NCBI RefSeq assembly: GCF_020162115.1
Contig: NZ_CP083911.1
Location: 1,922,001-1,986,000, forward strand
Direction of reading: 5' to 3'
From: Tepidimonas taiwanensis
GTDB taxonomy: Bacteria > Pseudomonadota > Gammaproteobacteria > Burkholderiales > Burkholderiaceae_C
Length of the DNA: 64,000 bases
The translations under genes and the position numbers were made by a program. Below the pieces are notes generated by a model. The model did not search any database. It was given only the letters and a program-made list of their open reading frames with translations, and had not been told where the DNA came from. Position 1 is the first letter of the stretch. Every line of letters begins with the position of its first letter. Of the stretch, positions 1 to 10,150 are shown piece by piece.

Positions 1-1749
1 CGGCATGTCGGCCACGCCGCGGCCCGAAGGCACCAGCGACGCCTCGTCCAGCCCGCAGTGCGCCGCGGACCCCAGCCGCCACGTGCACCCGGCCTCGTCG
101 CGCGCGGTCAGGCCACGCCCGGGTTCCTCCTGCACCGCCAGCGGGGCGGCGCCCACCTCGCCGGCGCGCGCCGCGATCGCGCGCGAGACCGGGTGCAGCG
201 ACGCGCGGGCCAGCCGCGCGGCGGCCTGCAGCGCCTGTTCCACACGCCAGCCCTCGCGCACGCGCACGTCGTGCACCACCACGCGGTCTTGCGTGAGCGT
301 GCCGGTCTTGTCGAACACGACGGTGTCCACCCCGGCCAGTGCCTCGAAGGCCTGCAGCCGCCGCGTGAGGATCCCGCGCCGCGCGAGCGCCCCCGCGGCC
401 GCGAGCATCGCCGCGGGCGTGGCCAGCGACAGCGCGCACGGGCAGGTGACGATCAGCACCGCGACGGCGGTGGCCACCGCGCGGTGCGGGTCCACCGACC
501 ACCACAGCCACGCCGACAGCGCCGCCGCCAGCAGCACCAGCGTGAGGAACGGGGCCGCGATGCGGTCCGCCAACCGCGCCAGGCGCGGCCGGTCGGTGCT
601 GGCCTGCTCCATCAGCGCCACGATCTGCGCAAAGCGCGTGTCGCGCCCCAGCCGCTCGAGCCGCACGCGCACCGTCCCGCCCAGGTTGTGGCTGCCGGCG
701 ACGACCGCCTCGCCGTGCCGGCGCGTCACCGGGTGCGATTCGCCCGTCAGCAGCGCCTCGTCCACGGTGGCCGCGTCGCTGAGCACCGTGCCGTCGCCGG
801 GGAAGGCCTGCCCGGCGTGCACGCGCACCACGTCACCGACCTGCAGCCGCTTGAGCGACACGCGCTCGATGCCGCCGTCCGCGCGCTCGCGCTCGACCTG
901 CTCCGGCAGGCGGTTCATCAGCGCGTCCAGCGCGCCGGCGGTGCGGTCGCGCAGCTTGAGCTCCAGGTAGCGCCCGCCGAGCAGGAAAAAGACGAACATG
1001 GTCAGCGAGTCGAACCAGATGTCCTGCCCCCACGGGCCGTCGGGCTCGAAGGTCGCCAGGCTGCTGGCGACGAAGGTGACCAGGATGCCGATGGCCACCG
1101 GCGTGTCCATCCCGATGCGGCGCTGGCGCAGGTCGCGCCATGCGCCAGCAAAAAACGGGCCGCTCGCAAACAACATCACCGGCACGCTCAGCACCCAAGA
1201 CGCCCAACGCAGCAGCTGCAAGATGTCCGGGGGAATCTGGCCGGGCGCGGTGACGTACTCGGGCCACGTGTACATCATCACCTGCATCATGCAAAAGCCG
1301 GCGACGAACAGGCGCCACAGCGCCTGACGCGTCTCGCGCACCCGCTGCTCGACCCCCAGCGCCTGCTGCATCGGCAGCAGGCGGTAACCGACCCGCCCGA
1401 CGGCCTGCGCGAGGTCCGACAGGCGCGTGCGCGCCGGGTCCCAGCGCAGCGTCAGCCGCCGCGTGGCCGCGTGCACCTGCGCGTCCAGCACCCCGGGTCG
1501 CCCGACCAAAGCCGACTCCACCGCATCGGCGCAGGCGGCGCAGTACATGCCCTGCACCATCAGGACCGATTCCTGCACCGTGCCGTCGCCGTCGACGGGG
1601 TGGGTGAAATCACGCTGCTCGAGCGGGTCGTCGAGCACGCGGAAGTCGTCGTCGACCGTCAGCGGCCCGCGATGCGCCGACCACGGCGAGGCACCACCGC
1701 CGCTGGCAGGAGCGGGGTCGGCAACGGGGTCGGACGCGGGCGCGGGCAT
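1..1749 (-). CDS. ccoI: Copper-translocating P-type ATPase, CcoI/FixI-like (C-terminus beyond window)
   Basis: Partial gene: 583 codons read leftwards from an ATG at 1749 and run off the window. A heavy-metal-associated domain carries GMYCAAC near residues 67-73. The transmembrane metal site is TCPCALSLATP near residue 435, and the phosphorylation motif DKTGTLT lies near residue 478. The N-terminal stretch LDDPLEQRDFTHP is typical of CcoI/FixI, which supply copper to cbb3-type cytochrome oxidase in the inner membrane. The divergent neighbour is a universal stress gene and an FNR-like box lies between them, which fits microaerobic control. The cbb3 genes themselves would have to lie beyond position 1. 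A general CopA-type exporter is the alternative. Confidence 0.85.
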   Translation of the reverse strand, partial: MPAPASDPVADPAPASGGGASPWSAHRGPLTVDDDFRVLDDPLEQRDFTHPVDGDGTVQESVLMVQGMYCAACADAVESALVGRPGVLDAQVHAATRRLTLRWDPARTRLSDLAQAVGRVGYRLLPMQQALGVEQRVRETRQALWRLFVAGFCMMQVMMYTWPEYVTAPGQIPPDILQLLRWASWVLSVPVMLFASGPFFAGAWRDLRQRRIGMDTPVAIGILVTFVASSLATFEPDGPWGQDIWFDSLTMFVFFLLGGRYLELKLRDRTAGALDALMNRLPEQVERERADGGIERVSLKRLQVGDVVRVHAGQAFPGDGTVLSDAATVDEALLTGESHPVTRRHGEAVVAGSHNLGGTVRVRLERLGRDTRFAQIVALMEQASTDRPRLARLADRIAAPFLTLVLLAAALSAWLWWSVDPHRAVATAVAVLIVTCPCALSLATPAAMLAAAGALARRGILTRRLQAFEALAGVDTVVFDKTGTLTQDRVVVHDVRVREGWRVEQALQAAARLARASLHPVSRAIAARAGEVGAAPLAVQEEPGRGLTARDEAGCTWRLGSAAHCGLDEASLVPSGRGVADMP

Positions 1750-1783
1750 GCCCCGACGATAGCCGAAGCCCCAAGGCCACGGA

Positions 1784-1797
1784 TTGACGAATATCAA
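1784..1797. promoter_or_regulatory. FNR/ANR-like box between ccoI and the usp gene
   Basis: The 14-mer TTGACGAATATCAA matches the FNR consensus TTGAT-N4-ATCAA at 9 of 10 fixed positions. Its centre (1790.5) lies about 41 bp upstream of the start predicted for a possible extended -10 (TG at 1816, TAGCCT at 1819-1824) reading toward the usp gene, which is the class II activator distance. For ccoI the same rule would place the start at the ATG itself, so control of ccoI is less clear. Confidence 0.65.
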
Positions 1798-1894
1798 ACC
1801 CGCTGGGCGCCAGCGTGCTAGCCTGTGCCATTCCCGTGTGCCCGCCAGACCGCGGGCTGACGACGACTGCGTCTCAGATCCGAAGGAGAACCCG

Positions 1895-2338
1895 ATGTAC
1901 CAGCGCATCCTGGTCGCCACCGACGGCTCGGAACTGTCCGACCGTGCCGTGGACCACGCCATCGCCTTGGCCGATCTGACGGGCGCCGAACTCGTGGCGC
2001 TGCGGGTGGTGCCGCGTTACCCGCAAACCTACTTCGAGGGCGGCGTGGCGCTCGCGGCCGCGGAGGTGCGGCAGATCGAGAAGCAGTGGGAGGACGAGGC
2101 GCGCCAGACCGTCAACGCGGTCAAGACCCGCGCGCAGGCGCGACAGGTCAAGGTCAAGCCGCTCACGGTCAAGTCCGACCTGATCGCAGAGGCGATCATC
2201 GCCGCGGCCAAGCGCCACAAGTGCGACCTGATCGTGATGGCCTCGCACGGCCGGCGCGGGCTCAAGCGCCTGCTGCTCGGCAGCGAGACGCAGCAGGTGC
2301 TCACGCACTCGCACACGCCGGTGCTGGTGCTGCGCTGA
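1895..2338 (+). CDS. Universal stress protein (UspA family)
   Basis: A 147-residue single-domain Usp. The N-terminus MYQRILVATDGSELSDRA has the family beta1-alpha1 signature. The ATP-binding motif G-2x-G-9x-G-S is present as GRRGLKRLLLGS near the C-terminus, so the protein probably binds ATP. The ATG at 1895 was chosen because AAGGAG lies just upstream; a longer frame opens at 1784 but would run through the FNR-like box. Usp proteins are cytoplasmic and help cells persist under stress; FNR-controlled members are known from anaerobic metabolism. The exact role is not visible in the sequence. Confidence 0.88.
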   Translation: MYQRILVATDGSELSDRAVDHAIALADLTGAELVALRVVPRYPQTYFEGGVALAAAEVRQIEKQWEDEARQTVNAVKTRAQARQVKVKPLTVKSDLIAEAIIAAAKRHKCDLIVMASHGRRGLKRLLLGSETQQVLTHSHTPVLVLR

Positions 2339-2353
2339 GGGGGCCGGCCGGCT

Positions 2354-2396
2354 CGGCACGGGTTGAGCGCGCGGACTAACGCGGGCAGCCGTGCCG
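2354..2396. terminator. Hairpin between convergent usp and matB, possible terminator
   Basis: CGGCACGG (2354-2361) pairs with CCGTGCCG (2389-2396), with a further CGCG/CGCG pairing inside. It lies between convergent genes. There is no T-tract on either side, so intrinsic termination is uncertain. The CGGCACG core resembles the ends of the dispersed palindrome found elsewhere in the window, but the inner parts differ. Confidence 0.35.
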
Positions 2397-2421
2397 CGCC
2401 GAAATCCATCCGCTGCCCCCA

Positions 2422-3969
2422 TCAGGCGGCGGCAAACGTGTCCCGGTAGCGCTCGCGCAGGACGTTTTTCTGCACCTTGCCCATCGCGTTGCGCGGCAGC
2501 TCGTCGACGAGGAAGCAGCGCTTGGGGATCTTGTAGTTGGCCAGCCGCTGGCGCAGCGCCGCCAGGATCGCCTCCGGGTCCGGGTGCTGCCCCGGCTGGG
2601 CGATCACCAGCGCCACCCCCACCTCGCCAAAGTCCGGGTGGGGCACACCGATCACGGCGCTTTCCGCCACCCCCGGCAGTTCGTTGATCGCCCCCTCGAC
2701 CTCGGCGGGGTAGACGTTGTAGCCACCGCTGATGATCAGGTCCTTGCTGCGGCCCACCAGTGTGAGGTACCCCCGTTCGTCGAAAAAGCCCACGTCGCCG
2801 GTGCGGAACCACCCATCCGCGGTGAACTCGGCGCGGGTCTTTTCCGGCATGCGCCAGTAGCCTTGAAAAACGCTCGGGCCGCGCACCTGCACGCCGCCCA
2901 CCTCGCCCGCGGAGAGCGCCCGGTCGGCGTCGTCGGCGATGCGCACCTCGACCCCCGGCAGCGGAAAGCCGACGGTCCCGCCGCGGCGCTCGGCCTGCCC
3001 GCCGTAGCGGGCGTCAGGCCCGTAGGGGTTGGAGGTCAGCATGATGGTCTCGCTCATGCCGTAGCGCTCCAGGATCGTGTGGCCGGTACGCACGGTCCAC
3101 GCGCGGAAGGTCTCGATCAGCAGCGGCGCGGACCCCGAGATGAAGAGCCGCATGTGCGCGCAGCGCTCGGGCGTCAGCGCCGGTTCCGCGAGCAGCCGGG
3201 TGTAAAGCGTCGGCACGCCCATGAAAACCGTCGCGCGCGGCAGCCACTGCAGCACGGTGTGGGGGTCGAACTTCGCAGCCCACAGCATCGGGCCGCCATT
3301 GAGCAGCGCGCCGTGCACCGCGACGAACAGCCCGTGCACGTGAAAGATCGGCAGCACGTGGATCAGCACGTCGTCCGCGCGCCAGCCCCAGTAGGTGCGC
3401 AGCACCTCGGCGTTGGCGAGCAGGTTGCCATGCGTGAGCATCGCGCCTTTGCTGCGCCCGGTGGTGCCGCTGGTGTAGATGATCGACGCCAGCGCGCCCA
3501 GCCCGACCGGCACGGGGGTCTGCACGTCCGGCTGGTGCACCGCGCGGTCCAGCAACGTGCCGCTGCGGTCCGCCCCGAGCGTGTAAACGGCCCGCGCACC
3601 GGCGCGAAACCCCAGCTTGCTCACCCAACCAAAGCGATCCGGCGTGCACACGACCACGGCCGGCTCAGCGTCGCCGATGAAATACGCGACCTCCGCCGGC
3701 TGGTACGCGGTGTTGAGCGGCACGTACACCAGGCCCGCGCGCAGCGTCGCCAGGTACAGCATCAACGCCTCGACCGACTTGTCCACCTGCGCGACGACGC
3801 GCGACCCGGCGGGCAGGTCCAGCCGCTGCAGCAGGTTGGCGATCATCGCGCTGCCGCGCTCCAGGTCGCGCCAGGTGTAGACGAGGCCGTCGTCGGTCTC
3901 GATGGCCCAGGTGTCGAGATCGGCGGGAAACGCCGCGCGCAGCGCGTCGTACAGGTTGTTCACGGTCAT
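2422..3969 (-). CDS. matB: Malonyl-CoA synthetase (malonate--CoA ligase)
   Basis: A 515-residue AMP-forming acyl-CoA synthetase. The P-loop-like motif is [15 protein letters not shown]. The A5 region [17 protein letters not shown] followed by [14 protein letters not shown] is characteristic of MatB, which makes malonyl-CoA from malonate, ATP and CoA. The C-terminal lysine motif is [10 protein letters not shown]. The start [14 protein letters not shown] matches the usual MatB N-terminus; its ATG overlaps the lgt stop codon by ATGA, so translation is probably coupled. No malonate transporter or decarboxylase is adjacent. Another short dicarboxylate or acyl substrate cannot be excluded. Confidence 0.82.
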   Translation of the reverse strand: MTVNNLYDALRAAFPADLDTWAIETDDGLVYTWRDLERGSAMIANLLQRLDLPAGSRVVAQVDKSVEALMLYLATLRAGLVYVPLNTAYQPAEVAYFIGDAEPAVVVCTPDRFGWVSKLGFRAGARAVYTLGADRSGTLLDRAVHQPDVQTPVPVGLGALASIIYTSGTTGRSKGAMLTHGNLLANAEVLRTYWGWRADDVLIHVLPIFHVHGLFVAVHGALLNGGPMLWAAKFDPHTVLQWLPRATVFMGVPTLYTRLLAEPALTPERCAHMRLFISGSAPLLIETFRAWTVRTGHTILERYGMSETIMLTSNPYGPDARYGGQAERRGGTVGFPLPGVEVRIADDADRALSAGEVGGVQVRGPSVFQGYWRMPEKTRAEFTADGWFRTGDVGFFDERGYLTLVGRSKDLIISGGYNVYPAEVEGAINELPGVAESAVIGVPHPDFGEVGVALVIAQPGQHPDPEAILAALRQRLANYKIPKRCFLVDELPRNAMGKVQKNVLRERYRDTFAAA

Positions 3970-4766
3970 GTCGCCTCCGCCCGGCGGCGGGCCCAGATCC
4001 ACAGCGCAAGCCCGGCCACCACCATCGGCAGGCTCAGCCACTGGCCCATGCTCAGGCCCAGCGACAGCAGCCCGAGGTGCGCGTCCGGCTCACGGAAAAA
4101 CTCGGCGGTAAAGCGCAGCACGCCGTAGCCGGTCAGGAACGCGGCCGACACCTCCCCGGTGCGCCGCGGCGTGCGTGCATAGGCCCACAGCAGCGCGAAC
4201 AGCAGCAGCCCCTCCAGCGCAAACTGGTACAGCTGCGACGGATGGCGCGGCAACGGCCCGGCGGCCGGAAAGACCATCGCCCACGGCAGATCGGGGCTGG
4301 CCACACGCCCCCACAGCTCACCGTTGATGAAGTTGCCGATGCGCCCGGCCGCCAGCCCCGTGGGCACGCACGGGGCGATGAAGTCCATCACCTGCAGCCA
4401 CGGCCGGTGCTGGCGGCGCGCCCAGATGGCCAGCGCGATCAGCACGCCGGCGAGCCCGCCGTGAAAGCTCATGCCGCCCTGCCAGACCGCGAAAATCTGC
4501 CACGGCTGGGCGAGGTAGTCGAGCGGCTTGTAAAACAGCACGTAGCCGAGGCGCCCGCCGACGATGACGCCCAGCACCCCCCAGAACAGCATGTCCTCGA
4601 CGTCGCGCGGCTGCCAGCCCAGCGTGCGGTAGGGCTCATGCCGCAGCCGCCGCCGGCCCAACCACACGAACAGCGCAAAGCCGAGCAGGTACATCAGCCC
4701 GTACCAGTGCACGGCCAATGGCCCGATGCGCACGGCGACGGGGTCGAAACCCGGGTGGATCAGCAT
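3966..4766 (-). CDS. lgt: Prolipoprotein diacylglyceryl transferase
   Basis: A 266-residue polytopic inner-membrane protein of typical Lgt length. It starts [21 protein letters not shown], and the family signature region [14 protein letters not shown] follows [10 protein letters not shown] in mid-protein. Lgt transfers diacylglycerol from phosphatidylglycerol to the lipobox cysteine of prolipoproteins; lspA, the next enzyme of that pathway, is elsewhere in this window (33274-33783). The lgt stop overlaps the matB start, an unusual pairing. The divergent neighbour at 4871 is a small unknown gene. Confidence 0.95.
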   Translation of the reverse strand: MLIHPGFDPVAVRIGPLAVHWYGLMYLLGFALFVWLGRRRLRHEPYRTLGWQPRDVEDMLFWGVLGVIVGGRLGYVLFYKPLDYLAQPWQIFAVWQGGMSFHGGLAGVLIALAIWARRQHRPWLQVMDFIAPCVPTGLAAGRIGNFINGELWGRVASPDLPWAMVFPAAGPLPRHPSQLYQFALEGLLLFALLWAYARTPRRTGEVSAAFLTGYGVLRFTAEFFREPDAHLGLLSLGLSMGQWLSLPMVVAGLALWIWARRRAEAT

Positions 4767-4870
4767 GCCGTGCCTTTCGCGCGACCCGCGCCGGTTGTGG
4801 GCGGCAAGCCCGCTGCGGTACGATCGACACCGACATGGCCCCCTTGCCGGCGGCCACTGGAGGAGCCCCG

Positions 4871-5137
4871 ATGTCCCCGACCGATTCCCGGCCGCCGACC
4901 CGCGAGCGGCGACGCGACGACACCCTGCGCCAGATTTTCGAGGACGCCTACCGGCTGTGCGTGCCGTATCTGGACCCGCGCAACGGCATCCGCGGCGTGC
5001 CGATGGTGCACCAGGCGATCGTCATGCTGCGCGAGCACTACCCGCAGCTCGACATGCTGCAGGTGTACGTGCTGGTGCAGGCGCTGCAGCGCGCCCACAC
5101 GGCCCGGCAGCGGGCGACAGCGTCCGTTTCCCACTGA
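4871..5137 (+). CDS. Small conserved-looking hypothetical protein
   Basis: An 88-residue soluble protein of unknown function. The ATG at 4871 was chosen because GGAGGAG lies 6-12 bases upstream; in-frame codons before it are compositionally poor. The body ([21 protein letters not shown]) is amphipathic and helical with no signal peptide or recognised motif. It is divergent from lgt and convergent with ilvD, whose stop is 13 bp away. I do not recognise a family. Confidence 0.65.
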   Translation: MSPTDSRPPTRERRRDDTLRQIFEDAYRLCVPYLDPRNGIRGVPMVHQAIVMLREHYPQLDMLQVYVLVQALQRAHTARQRATASVSH

Positions 5138-5150
5138 CGTTCCCCGCCGC

Positions 5151-7061
5151 TCAGCCAAGCTTGCTCAGGTCGCGCACCGCGCCCTTGTCGGCGCTCATCG
5201 CCAGCATCGCGTAGGCCTTGAGCGCGGCCGACACCTTGCGCGCGCGCGGCTGGGCTGGTTTCCACCCCAGCGCGTCCTGCTCACGGCGGCGGCGCGCGAG
5301 CTCGTCGTCGCTGACCAGCAGTTCGATCGAGCGGCGCGTGACGTCGATGCGGATGCGGTCACCCTCACGCACGAGGCCGATCGTGCCCCCGGCCGCCGCT
5401 TCGGGCGACACGTGCCCGATCGACAGCCCCGACGTACCGCCCGAGAAGCGCCCGTCGGTCAGCAGCGCGCAGACCTTGCCCAGTCCCTTGGACTTCAGGT
5501 ACGACGTCGGGTAGAGCATCTCCTGCATGCCGGGGCCGCCGCGCGGTCCCTCGTAGCGGATGACCACCACGTCGCCCGGGCGGATCTGGTCGCCGAGAAT
5601 CGCCTCCACCGCGGCGTCCTGGCTCTCGAAGACGCGCGCAGGCCCCTCGAACACGCGCAGCACCGAGGTCGGCACGCTGGTCGTGTCGCGCAGCGGATCG
5701 ACCTCGAACATGCTCTCGTCGATGCCGGCGGTCTTGACGATGCAGCCGTCCACCGCCAGGTTGCCGTAGAGCACCGCCAAACCCCCGTCGCGGGAGTACG
5801 CGTGCTCGACGCTGCGGATGCAGCCCGCACGGCGGTCCAGGTCGAGCGACGGCCAGCGCGTGTCCTGGCTGAACGGCGTCTGGGTCGGGATCCCGGCCGG
5901 CCCGGCGCGGTAGAAGGTCTGCACCGCCTCCGACGGCTGCCGCGCCACGTCCCATTGCGCGAGCGCGTCGGCCAGCGTCGGGCTGTGCACCGTGTAGGTC
6001 CCCGTGTGCAGCAGGCCCGCGCGATCCAGCTCCCCGAGGATCCCCATCACACCACCGGCGCGGTGCACGTCCTCGATGTGGTACTTGTTGGTGTTGGGCG
6101 CGACCTTGCACAGCGTCGGCACGCGCCGCGACAGGCGGTCGATATCGGCCATCGTAAACGGCACCTGCGCTTCCTGCGCCGCGGCGAGCAGGTGCAGCAC
6201 GGTGTTGGTCGAGCCGCCCATCGCGATGTCGAGCGCCATCGCGTTCTCGAAGGCCTGGAAGGTGGCGATGCTGCGCGGCAGCACGCGCTCGTCGCCTTCT
6301 TCGTAGTAGCGGCGCGCCAACTCGACGATCAGGCGCCCGGCGCGGCGAAAGAGCTGCTCGCGGTCCGCGTGCGTGGCCAGCAGCGTGCCGTTGCCCGGCA
6401 GCGACAGCCCCAGCGCCTCCGTCAGGCAGTTCATCGAATTGGCGGTGAACATCCCCGAGCACGACCCGCACGTCGGACAGGCGGAGCGCTCCACCTCGGC
6501 CACCGTGGCGTCGTCGACCGACGTGTCGGCCGCCATCACCATCGCGTCGACCAGGTCGAGCTTCTTGAGCTGCACCGTCTGCTCGCCGGGCACCGCGAGG
6601 CGCACCTTGCCCGCCTCCATCGGACCGCCCGAGACGAACACCACCGGGATGTTCAGGCGCAGCGCCGCCATCAGCATGCCCGGCGTGATCTTGTCGCAGT
6701 TGGAAATGCACACCAGCGCATCGGCACAGTGGGCGTTGACCATGTACTCGACGCTGTCGGCGATCAGCTCGCGGCTGGGCAGCGAATAGAGCATCCCGTC
6801 GTGCCCCATCGCGATGCCGTCGTCGACGGCGATGGTGTTGAACTCCTTGGCCACGCCCCCGGCAGCCTCGATCTCGCGCGCGACGAGCTGGCCCAGATCC
6901 TTCAGGTGCACGTGGCCCGGCACGAACTGCGTGAACGAGTTCGCCACCGCGATGATGGGCTTGTCGAAGTCGCCGTCCTTCATGCCGGTGGCACGCCACA
7001 GGGCGCGCGCACCGGCCATGTTGCGGCCGTGGGTCGTGGTGCGGGAACGGTACGTGGGCAT
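5151..7061 (-). CDS. ilvD: Dihydroxy-acid dehydratase
   Basis: A 636-residue enzyme of branched-chain amino acid synthesis that dehydrates 2,3-dihydroxy-isovalerate and its methyl homologue to 2-keto acids. It closely follows the enterobacterial-type IlvD pattern: [30 protein letters not shown] and [17 protein letters not shown] supply the Fe-S cysteines, and [20 protein letters not shown] lies near the C-terminus. The start [21 protein letters not shown] was chosen over an upstream in-frame start because it matches the family N-terminus. Members of this group usually carry an oxygen-sensitive 4Fe-4S cluster. The pathway partner ilvA is at 59845; no other ilv genes are adjacent. Confidence 0.95.
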   Translation of the reverse strand: MPTYRSRTTTHGRNMAGARALWRATGMKDGDFDKPIIAVANSFTQFVPGHVHLKDLGQLVAREIEAAGGVAKEFNTIAVDDGIAMGHDGMLYSLPSRELIADSVEYMVNAHCADALVCISNCDKITPGMLMAALRLNIPVVFVSGGPMEAGKVRLAVPGEQTVQLKKLDLVDAMVMAADTSVDDATVAEVERSACPTCGSCSGMFTANSMNCLTEALGLSLPGNGTLLATHADREQLFRRAGRLIVELARRYYEEGDERVLPRSIATFQAFENAMALDIAMGGSTNTVLHLLAAAQEAQVPFTMADIDRLSRRVPTLCKVAPNTNKYHIEDVHRAGGVMGILGELDRAGLLHTGTYTVHSPTLADALAQWDVARQPSEAVQTFYRAGPAGIPTQTPFSQDTRWPSLDLDRRAGCIRSVEHAYSRDGGLAVLYGNLAVDGCIVKTAGIDESMFEVDPLRDTTSVPTSVLRVFEGPARVFESQDAAVEAILGDQIRPGDVVVIRYEGPRGGPGMQEMLYPTSYLKSKGLGKVCALLTDGRFSGGTSGLSIGHVSPEAAAGGTIGLVREGDRIRIDVTRRSIELLVSDDELARRRREQDALGWKPAQPRARKVSAALKAYAMLAMSADKGAVRDLSKLG

Positions 7062-7150
7062 GGTGTCTCGCTGGTCGTGAATCGGATCGACGCGGCCGCG
7101 CACCACGGCGGGGGCCGCCGCGCGTCGCTGCTATTGTGCCACCCGCCCCG

Positions 7151-7390
7151 TTACCGGGGTGGGCTGCCGGGACGCAGCCGCTGGCGCGCTTTGGCCTCGC
7201 GCGCGGCCTTGCGCGCCTCCTCGCGACGCATCGCGCGGCGCTGCGTGTAGCCCGACCAGTCCGCCCACGACCACCACAGCGCCGCCAGCGCGAACGGTGC
7301 CAGTACCCAGCCCCAGGCAAGCGACGCCACCGGCTCGATCCCGGCCCATTTGAGAATCAGCAACCCCAAACCCACTACGAGAAACGCCAT
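7151..7390 (-). CDS. Small Trp-rich membrane protein
   Basis: A 79-residue protein: a first hydrophobic segment (MAFLVVGLGLLILKWAG), a second (WGWVLAPFALAALWWSWADW), then a highly basic tail of Arg/Ala/Glu. This architecture matches a Burkholderiales-restricted small Trp-rich protein family of unknown function. The inner start at 7390 was chosen because the family begins MxFLxxGLxLLxLK. It lies upstream of ilvD on the same strand and is divergent from the cytochrome c gene. Confidence 0.75.
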   Translation of the reverse strand: MAFLVVGLGLLILKWAGIEPVASLAWGWVLAPFALAALWWSWADWSGYTQRRAMRREEARKAAREAKARQRLRPGSPPR

Positions 7391-7584
7391 GCTCCACCCT
7401 CGATTCGGCCCACTCACCCGGCCCGGCACACCGCCACCGGATGACCCCGCAATCCAACCCATATGTTATGGTATCGATTGCAACAAGCTGTAAACGCCCG
7501 CGACGCGCGAGCGACGGCCTCGCTAGAATCGTCGCACGGTTCTACCGGATCCCGTCACCACCAACGCACAGAGGACTCGACACC

Positions 7585-7890
7585 ATGAAACGCGCACTGC
7601 TCATCCTGGCCGCCACCGCCGCCGTCGCCGGCCCCGCGATGGCCGACGAAGCTCTGGCCAAGGCCAAGAACTGCATGGCCTGCCACGCGGTGGACAAGAA
7701 GCTCGTGGGCCCCGCCTACAAGGACATCGCCAAGAAGTACGCCGGCGACGCCAAGGCCGCCGACATGCTCGCCAACAAGATCCAGAAGGGCGGTGCGGGC
7801 GTGTGGGGCGCGGTGCCGATGCCGGCCAACCCGCAGGTCAACGAGGCGGAAGCGAAGAAGCTGGCCGCCTGGGTGCTGAGCCTGAAGTGA
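7585..7890 (+). CDS. Class I cytochrome c (c8/c551 type)
   Basis: A 101-residue secreted monohaem cytochrome. The signal peptide MKRALLILAATAAVAGPAMA is followed by DEALAKAKNCMACHAVD, which gives the CMACH haem site. The axial methionine is probably in the loop GVWGAVPMPANP, typical of small electron-transfer cytochromes c8/c551. It would act in the periplasm, probably as electron carrier to a terminal oxidase or other reductase. It is monocistronic: divergent from the Trp-rich gene and followed by an intrinsic terminator at 7953. Confidence 0.9.
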   Translation: MKRALLILAATAAVAGPAMADEALAKAKNCMACHAVDKKLVGPAYKDIAKKYAGDAKAADMLANKIQKGGAGVWGAVPMPANPQVNEAEAKKLAAWVLSLK

Positions 7891-7952
7891 GGCCGACGGC
7901 GGGGGACATCCCCGCCCGCCCGGGCCGCGCGCGGATCGCGCGGCCAACAAAG

Positions 7953-7983
7953 AAAGAAGCCCGCCGACCGGCGGGCTTCTTTT
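7953..7983. terminator. Bidirectional intrinsic terminator between cytochrome c and acs
   Basis: A perfect stem AAAGAAGCCCGCCG (7953-7966) with CGGCGGGCTTCTTT (7969-7982). T residues follow on the plus side, and the A-rich 5' arm gives T residues for the minus strand. It lies between the convergent cytochrome c gene (ends 7890) and acs (ends 8012). Confidence 0.9.
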
Positions 7984-8011
7984 TGATGCGCCCGGAGGCC
8001 GGACACACGCG

Positions 8012-10006
8012 TCAGTTGTTGCGCGCCAGTTGCTCGAGGATGTGCGGGTTCTCGAGCGTCGAGACGTCCTGGGTGATGGCCTCGCCCCTGGCGATCGCAC
8101 GCAGCAGCCGGCGCATGATCTTGCCCGAACGCGTCTTGGGCAGGTTTTCGCCGAAACGGATGTCCTTGGGCTTGGCGATCGGCCCGATTTCCTTGGCCAC
8201 CCAGTTGCGCAGCTCGTTGGCGATCTGCTTGGCCTCCTCGCCCTGCGGCAGCGGGCGCTTGAGCACGACGAAGGCGACGATCGCCTCGCCGGTCAGGTCG
8301 TCCGGGCGGCCCACGACCGCGGCCTCGGCGACGAGGTCGGTCTTGGCGACGAGCGCCGACTCGATCTCCATCGTGCCCATGCGGTGACCCGAGACGTTGA
8401 GCACGTCGTCGATGCGGCCCGTGATGCGGAAGTAGCCGCGGTCCTCGGAGCGCACGGCGCCGTCACCGGCCAGGTAGTAACCCTTGAGCTCTTCAGGGAA
8501 GTAGCTCTTCTTGAAGCGCTCGGGATCGCCCCAGATGGTGCGGATCATCGACGGCCACGGCTTCTTGACGACCAGGATGCCACCCTGCCCGTTGGGCATG
8601 TCGTTGCCCTGCTCGTCGACGATCGCCGCGAAAATGCCCGGCAGCGGCAGCGTGCACGAGCCCGGCACCAGCGGTGTCGCGCCCGGCAGCGGCGTGATCA
8701 TGTGGCCGCCGGTCTCGGTCTGCCAGAAGGTGTCGACGATCGGGCAGCGCTCGCCACCGACGTGCTTGTAGTACCACATCCACGCCTCGGGGTTGATCGG
8801 CTCGCCCACCGAACCGAGGATGCGCAGCGTCGAGAGGTTCCAGTTCTTCGGGTGCACCTTCTCGTCGGTGTCGCTGGCCTTGATGAGCGAGCGGATTGCG
8901 GTCGGCGCCGTGTAGAAGATGGTGCAGCCGTGGCGCTCGATCATCTGCCAGAAACGCCCGGCGTTCGGGTAGGTCGGCACGCCCTCGAAGACGATCTGCG
9001 TGGCCCCGGCCGCCAGCGGCCCGTAGGCGACATACGTGTGGCCCGTGATCCAGCCGATGTCGGCCGTGCACCAGAAGACGTCGCTGTCCTTCAGGTCGAA
9101 GGTCCACAGCATCGTCTGCTTGGCCCACAGCAGGTAGCCGCCGGTGCTGTGCTGCACGCCCTTGGGCTTGCCGGTCGAGCCGGAGGTATAGAGGATGAAG
9201 AGCGGGTGCTCGGCGCCGACGACCTCGGGCGGGCACTCGTCGCTCTGGCCCGCGAGCAGCTCGTGCATCCACACGTCGCGCCCGGCGACCATGTTGCACG
9301 CCGTGGCCGTGCGCTGGAAGACGACGACGTGGCGCACCGACTCGCAGCCGCCCATGCCGATCGCCTCGTCGACGATGGATTTGAGCGGCAGCTCCTTGCC
9401 GCCGCGCATCTGGAAGTTGGCGGTGATGACGGCCACCGCGCCGGCGTCCTGGATGCGGTCCTTGAGCGCGCCGGCGGAAAAGCCCCCGAACACCACGCTG
9501 TGCGTGGCCCCGATGCGCGCGCACGCCTGCATCGCGACGATGCCCTCGATCGTCATCGGCATGTAGATGACGACGCGGTCACCCTTTTTCACACCGAGCG
9601 ACTTGAGCGCGTTGGCGAAACGGCTCACGCGCGCGAGCACCTCCTTGTACGTGACCCGCGTGACGGCCCCGTCGTCGGCCTCGAAGATGATCGCGGTCTT
9701 GTTCTCGACCGGGGTCCCCATGTGGCGGTCCAGGCAGTTGTACGACGCGTTGAGCTCGCCGTCCTGGAACCACTTGTAAAACGGCTTGTTCGACTCATCC
9801 AGCACCTGCGTGAACGGCTTGTGCCAGTGCAGCAGTTCGCGCGCCCGGCGCGCCCAGAAGCCTTCGAAGTCGGCCTCGGCCTCGGCGCACAGGGCGCGGT
9901 AGGCGTCCATGCCGGACACGCGCGCCTGCGCCACCAGCGCCGGATGGGGCTCGAAAACGCGGTTTTCCACCAGCATCGAACTGATGGCAGCGGATGTTTC
10001 AGCCAT
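8012..10006 (-). CDS. acs: Acetyl-CoA synthetase
   Basis: A 664-residue acetate--CoA ligase of normal length. Visible motifs include [17 protein letters not shown], the nucleotide-binding [37 protein letters not shown], and the C-terminal [13 protein letters not shown], whose second lysine is the acetylation-controlled catalytic residue in this family. It converts acetate, ATP and CoA to acetyl-CoA in two steps. The ATG at 10006 is preceded by TGAGGAGACC. It is divergent from the UPF0114 gene. Confidence 0.96.
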   Translation of the reverse strand: MAETSAAISSMLVENRVFEPHPALVAQARVSGMDAYRALCAEAEADFEGFWARRARELLHWHKPFTQVLDESNKPFYKWFQDGELNASYNCLDRHMGTPVENKTAIIFEADDGAVTRVTYKEVLARVSRFANALKSLGVKKGDRVVIYMPMTIEGIVAMQACARIGATHSVVFGGFSAGALKDRIQDAGAVAVITANFQMRGGKELPLKSIVDEAIGMGGCESVRHVVVFQRTATACNMVAGRDVWMHELLAGQSDECPPEVVGAEHPLFILYTSGSTGKPKGVQHSTGGYLLWAKQTMLWTFDLKDSDVFWCTADIGWITGHTYVAYGPLAAGATQIVFEGVPTYPNAGRFWQMIERHGCTIFYTAPTAIRSLIKASDTDEKVHPKNWNLSTLRILGSVGEPINPEAWMWYYKHVGGERCPIVDTFWQTETGGHMITPLPGATPLVPGSCTLPLPGIFAAIVDEQGNDMPNGQGGILVVKKPWPSMIRTIWGDPERFKKSYFPEELKGYYLAGDGAVRSEDRGYFRITGRIDDVLNVSGHRMGTMEIESALVAKTDLVAEAAVVGRPDDLTGEAIVAFVVLKRPLPQGEEAKQIANELRNWVAKEIGPIAKPKDIRFGENLPKTRSGKIMRRLLRAIARGEAITQDVSTLENPHILEQLARNN

Positions 10007-10150
10007 GTCGGGGTCTCCTCAGGACGATAGGGATTCGCGATGACGACAGCCAGCGACTGTGCAGCGGGTCTCTGACGAGGTTCTTACGGGCCGGTTCGGC
10101 GACGCGCCACTACAATTGGCGCGCCTTGGACCGACGCCAACCGCGCACGC

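Noticed and set aside
4077..7250. Very long plus-strand open frame (over 1000 codons) opposite lgt and ilvD
   Set aside because: It is antisense to well-recognised genes, and its translation is Arg/His/Gln/Pro-rich, as expected for a shadow frame in high-GC DNA.
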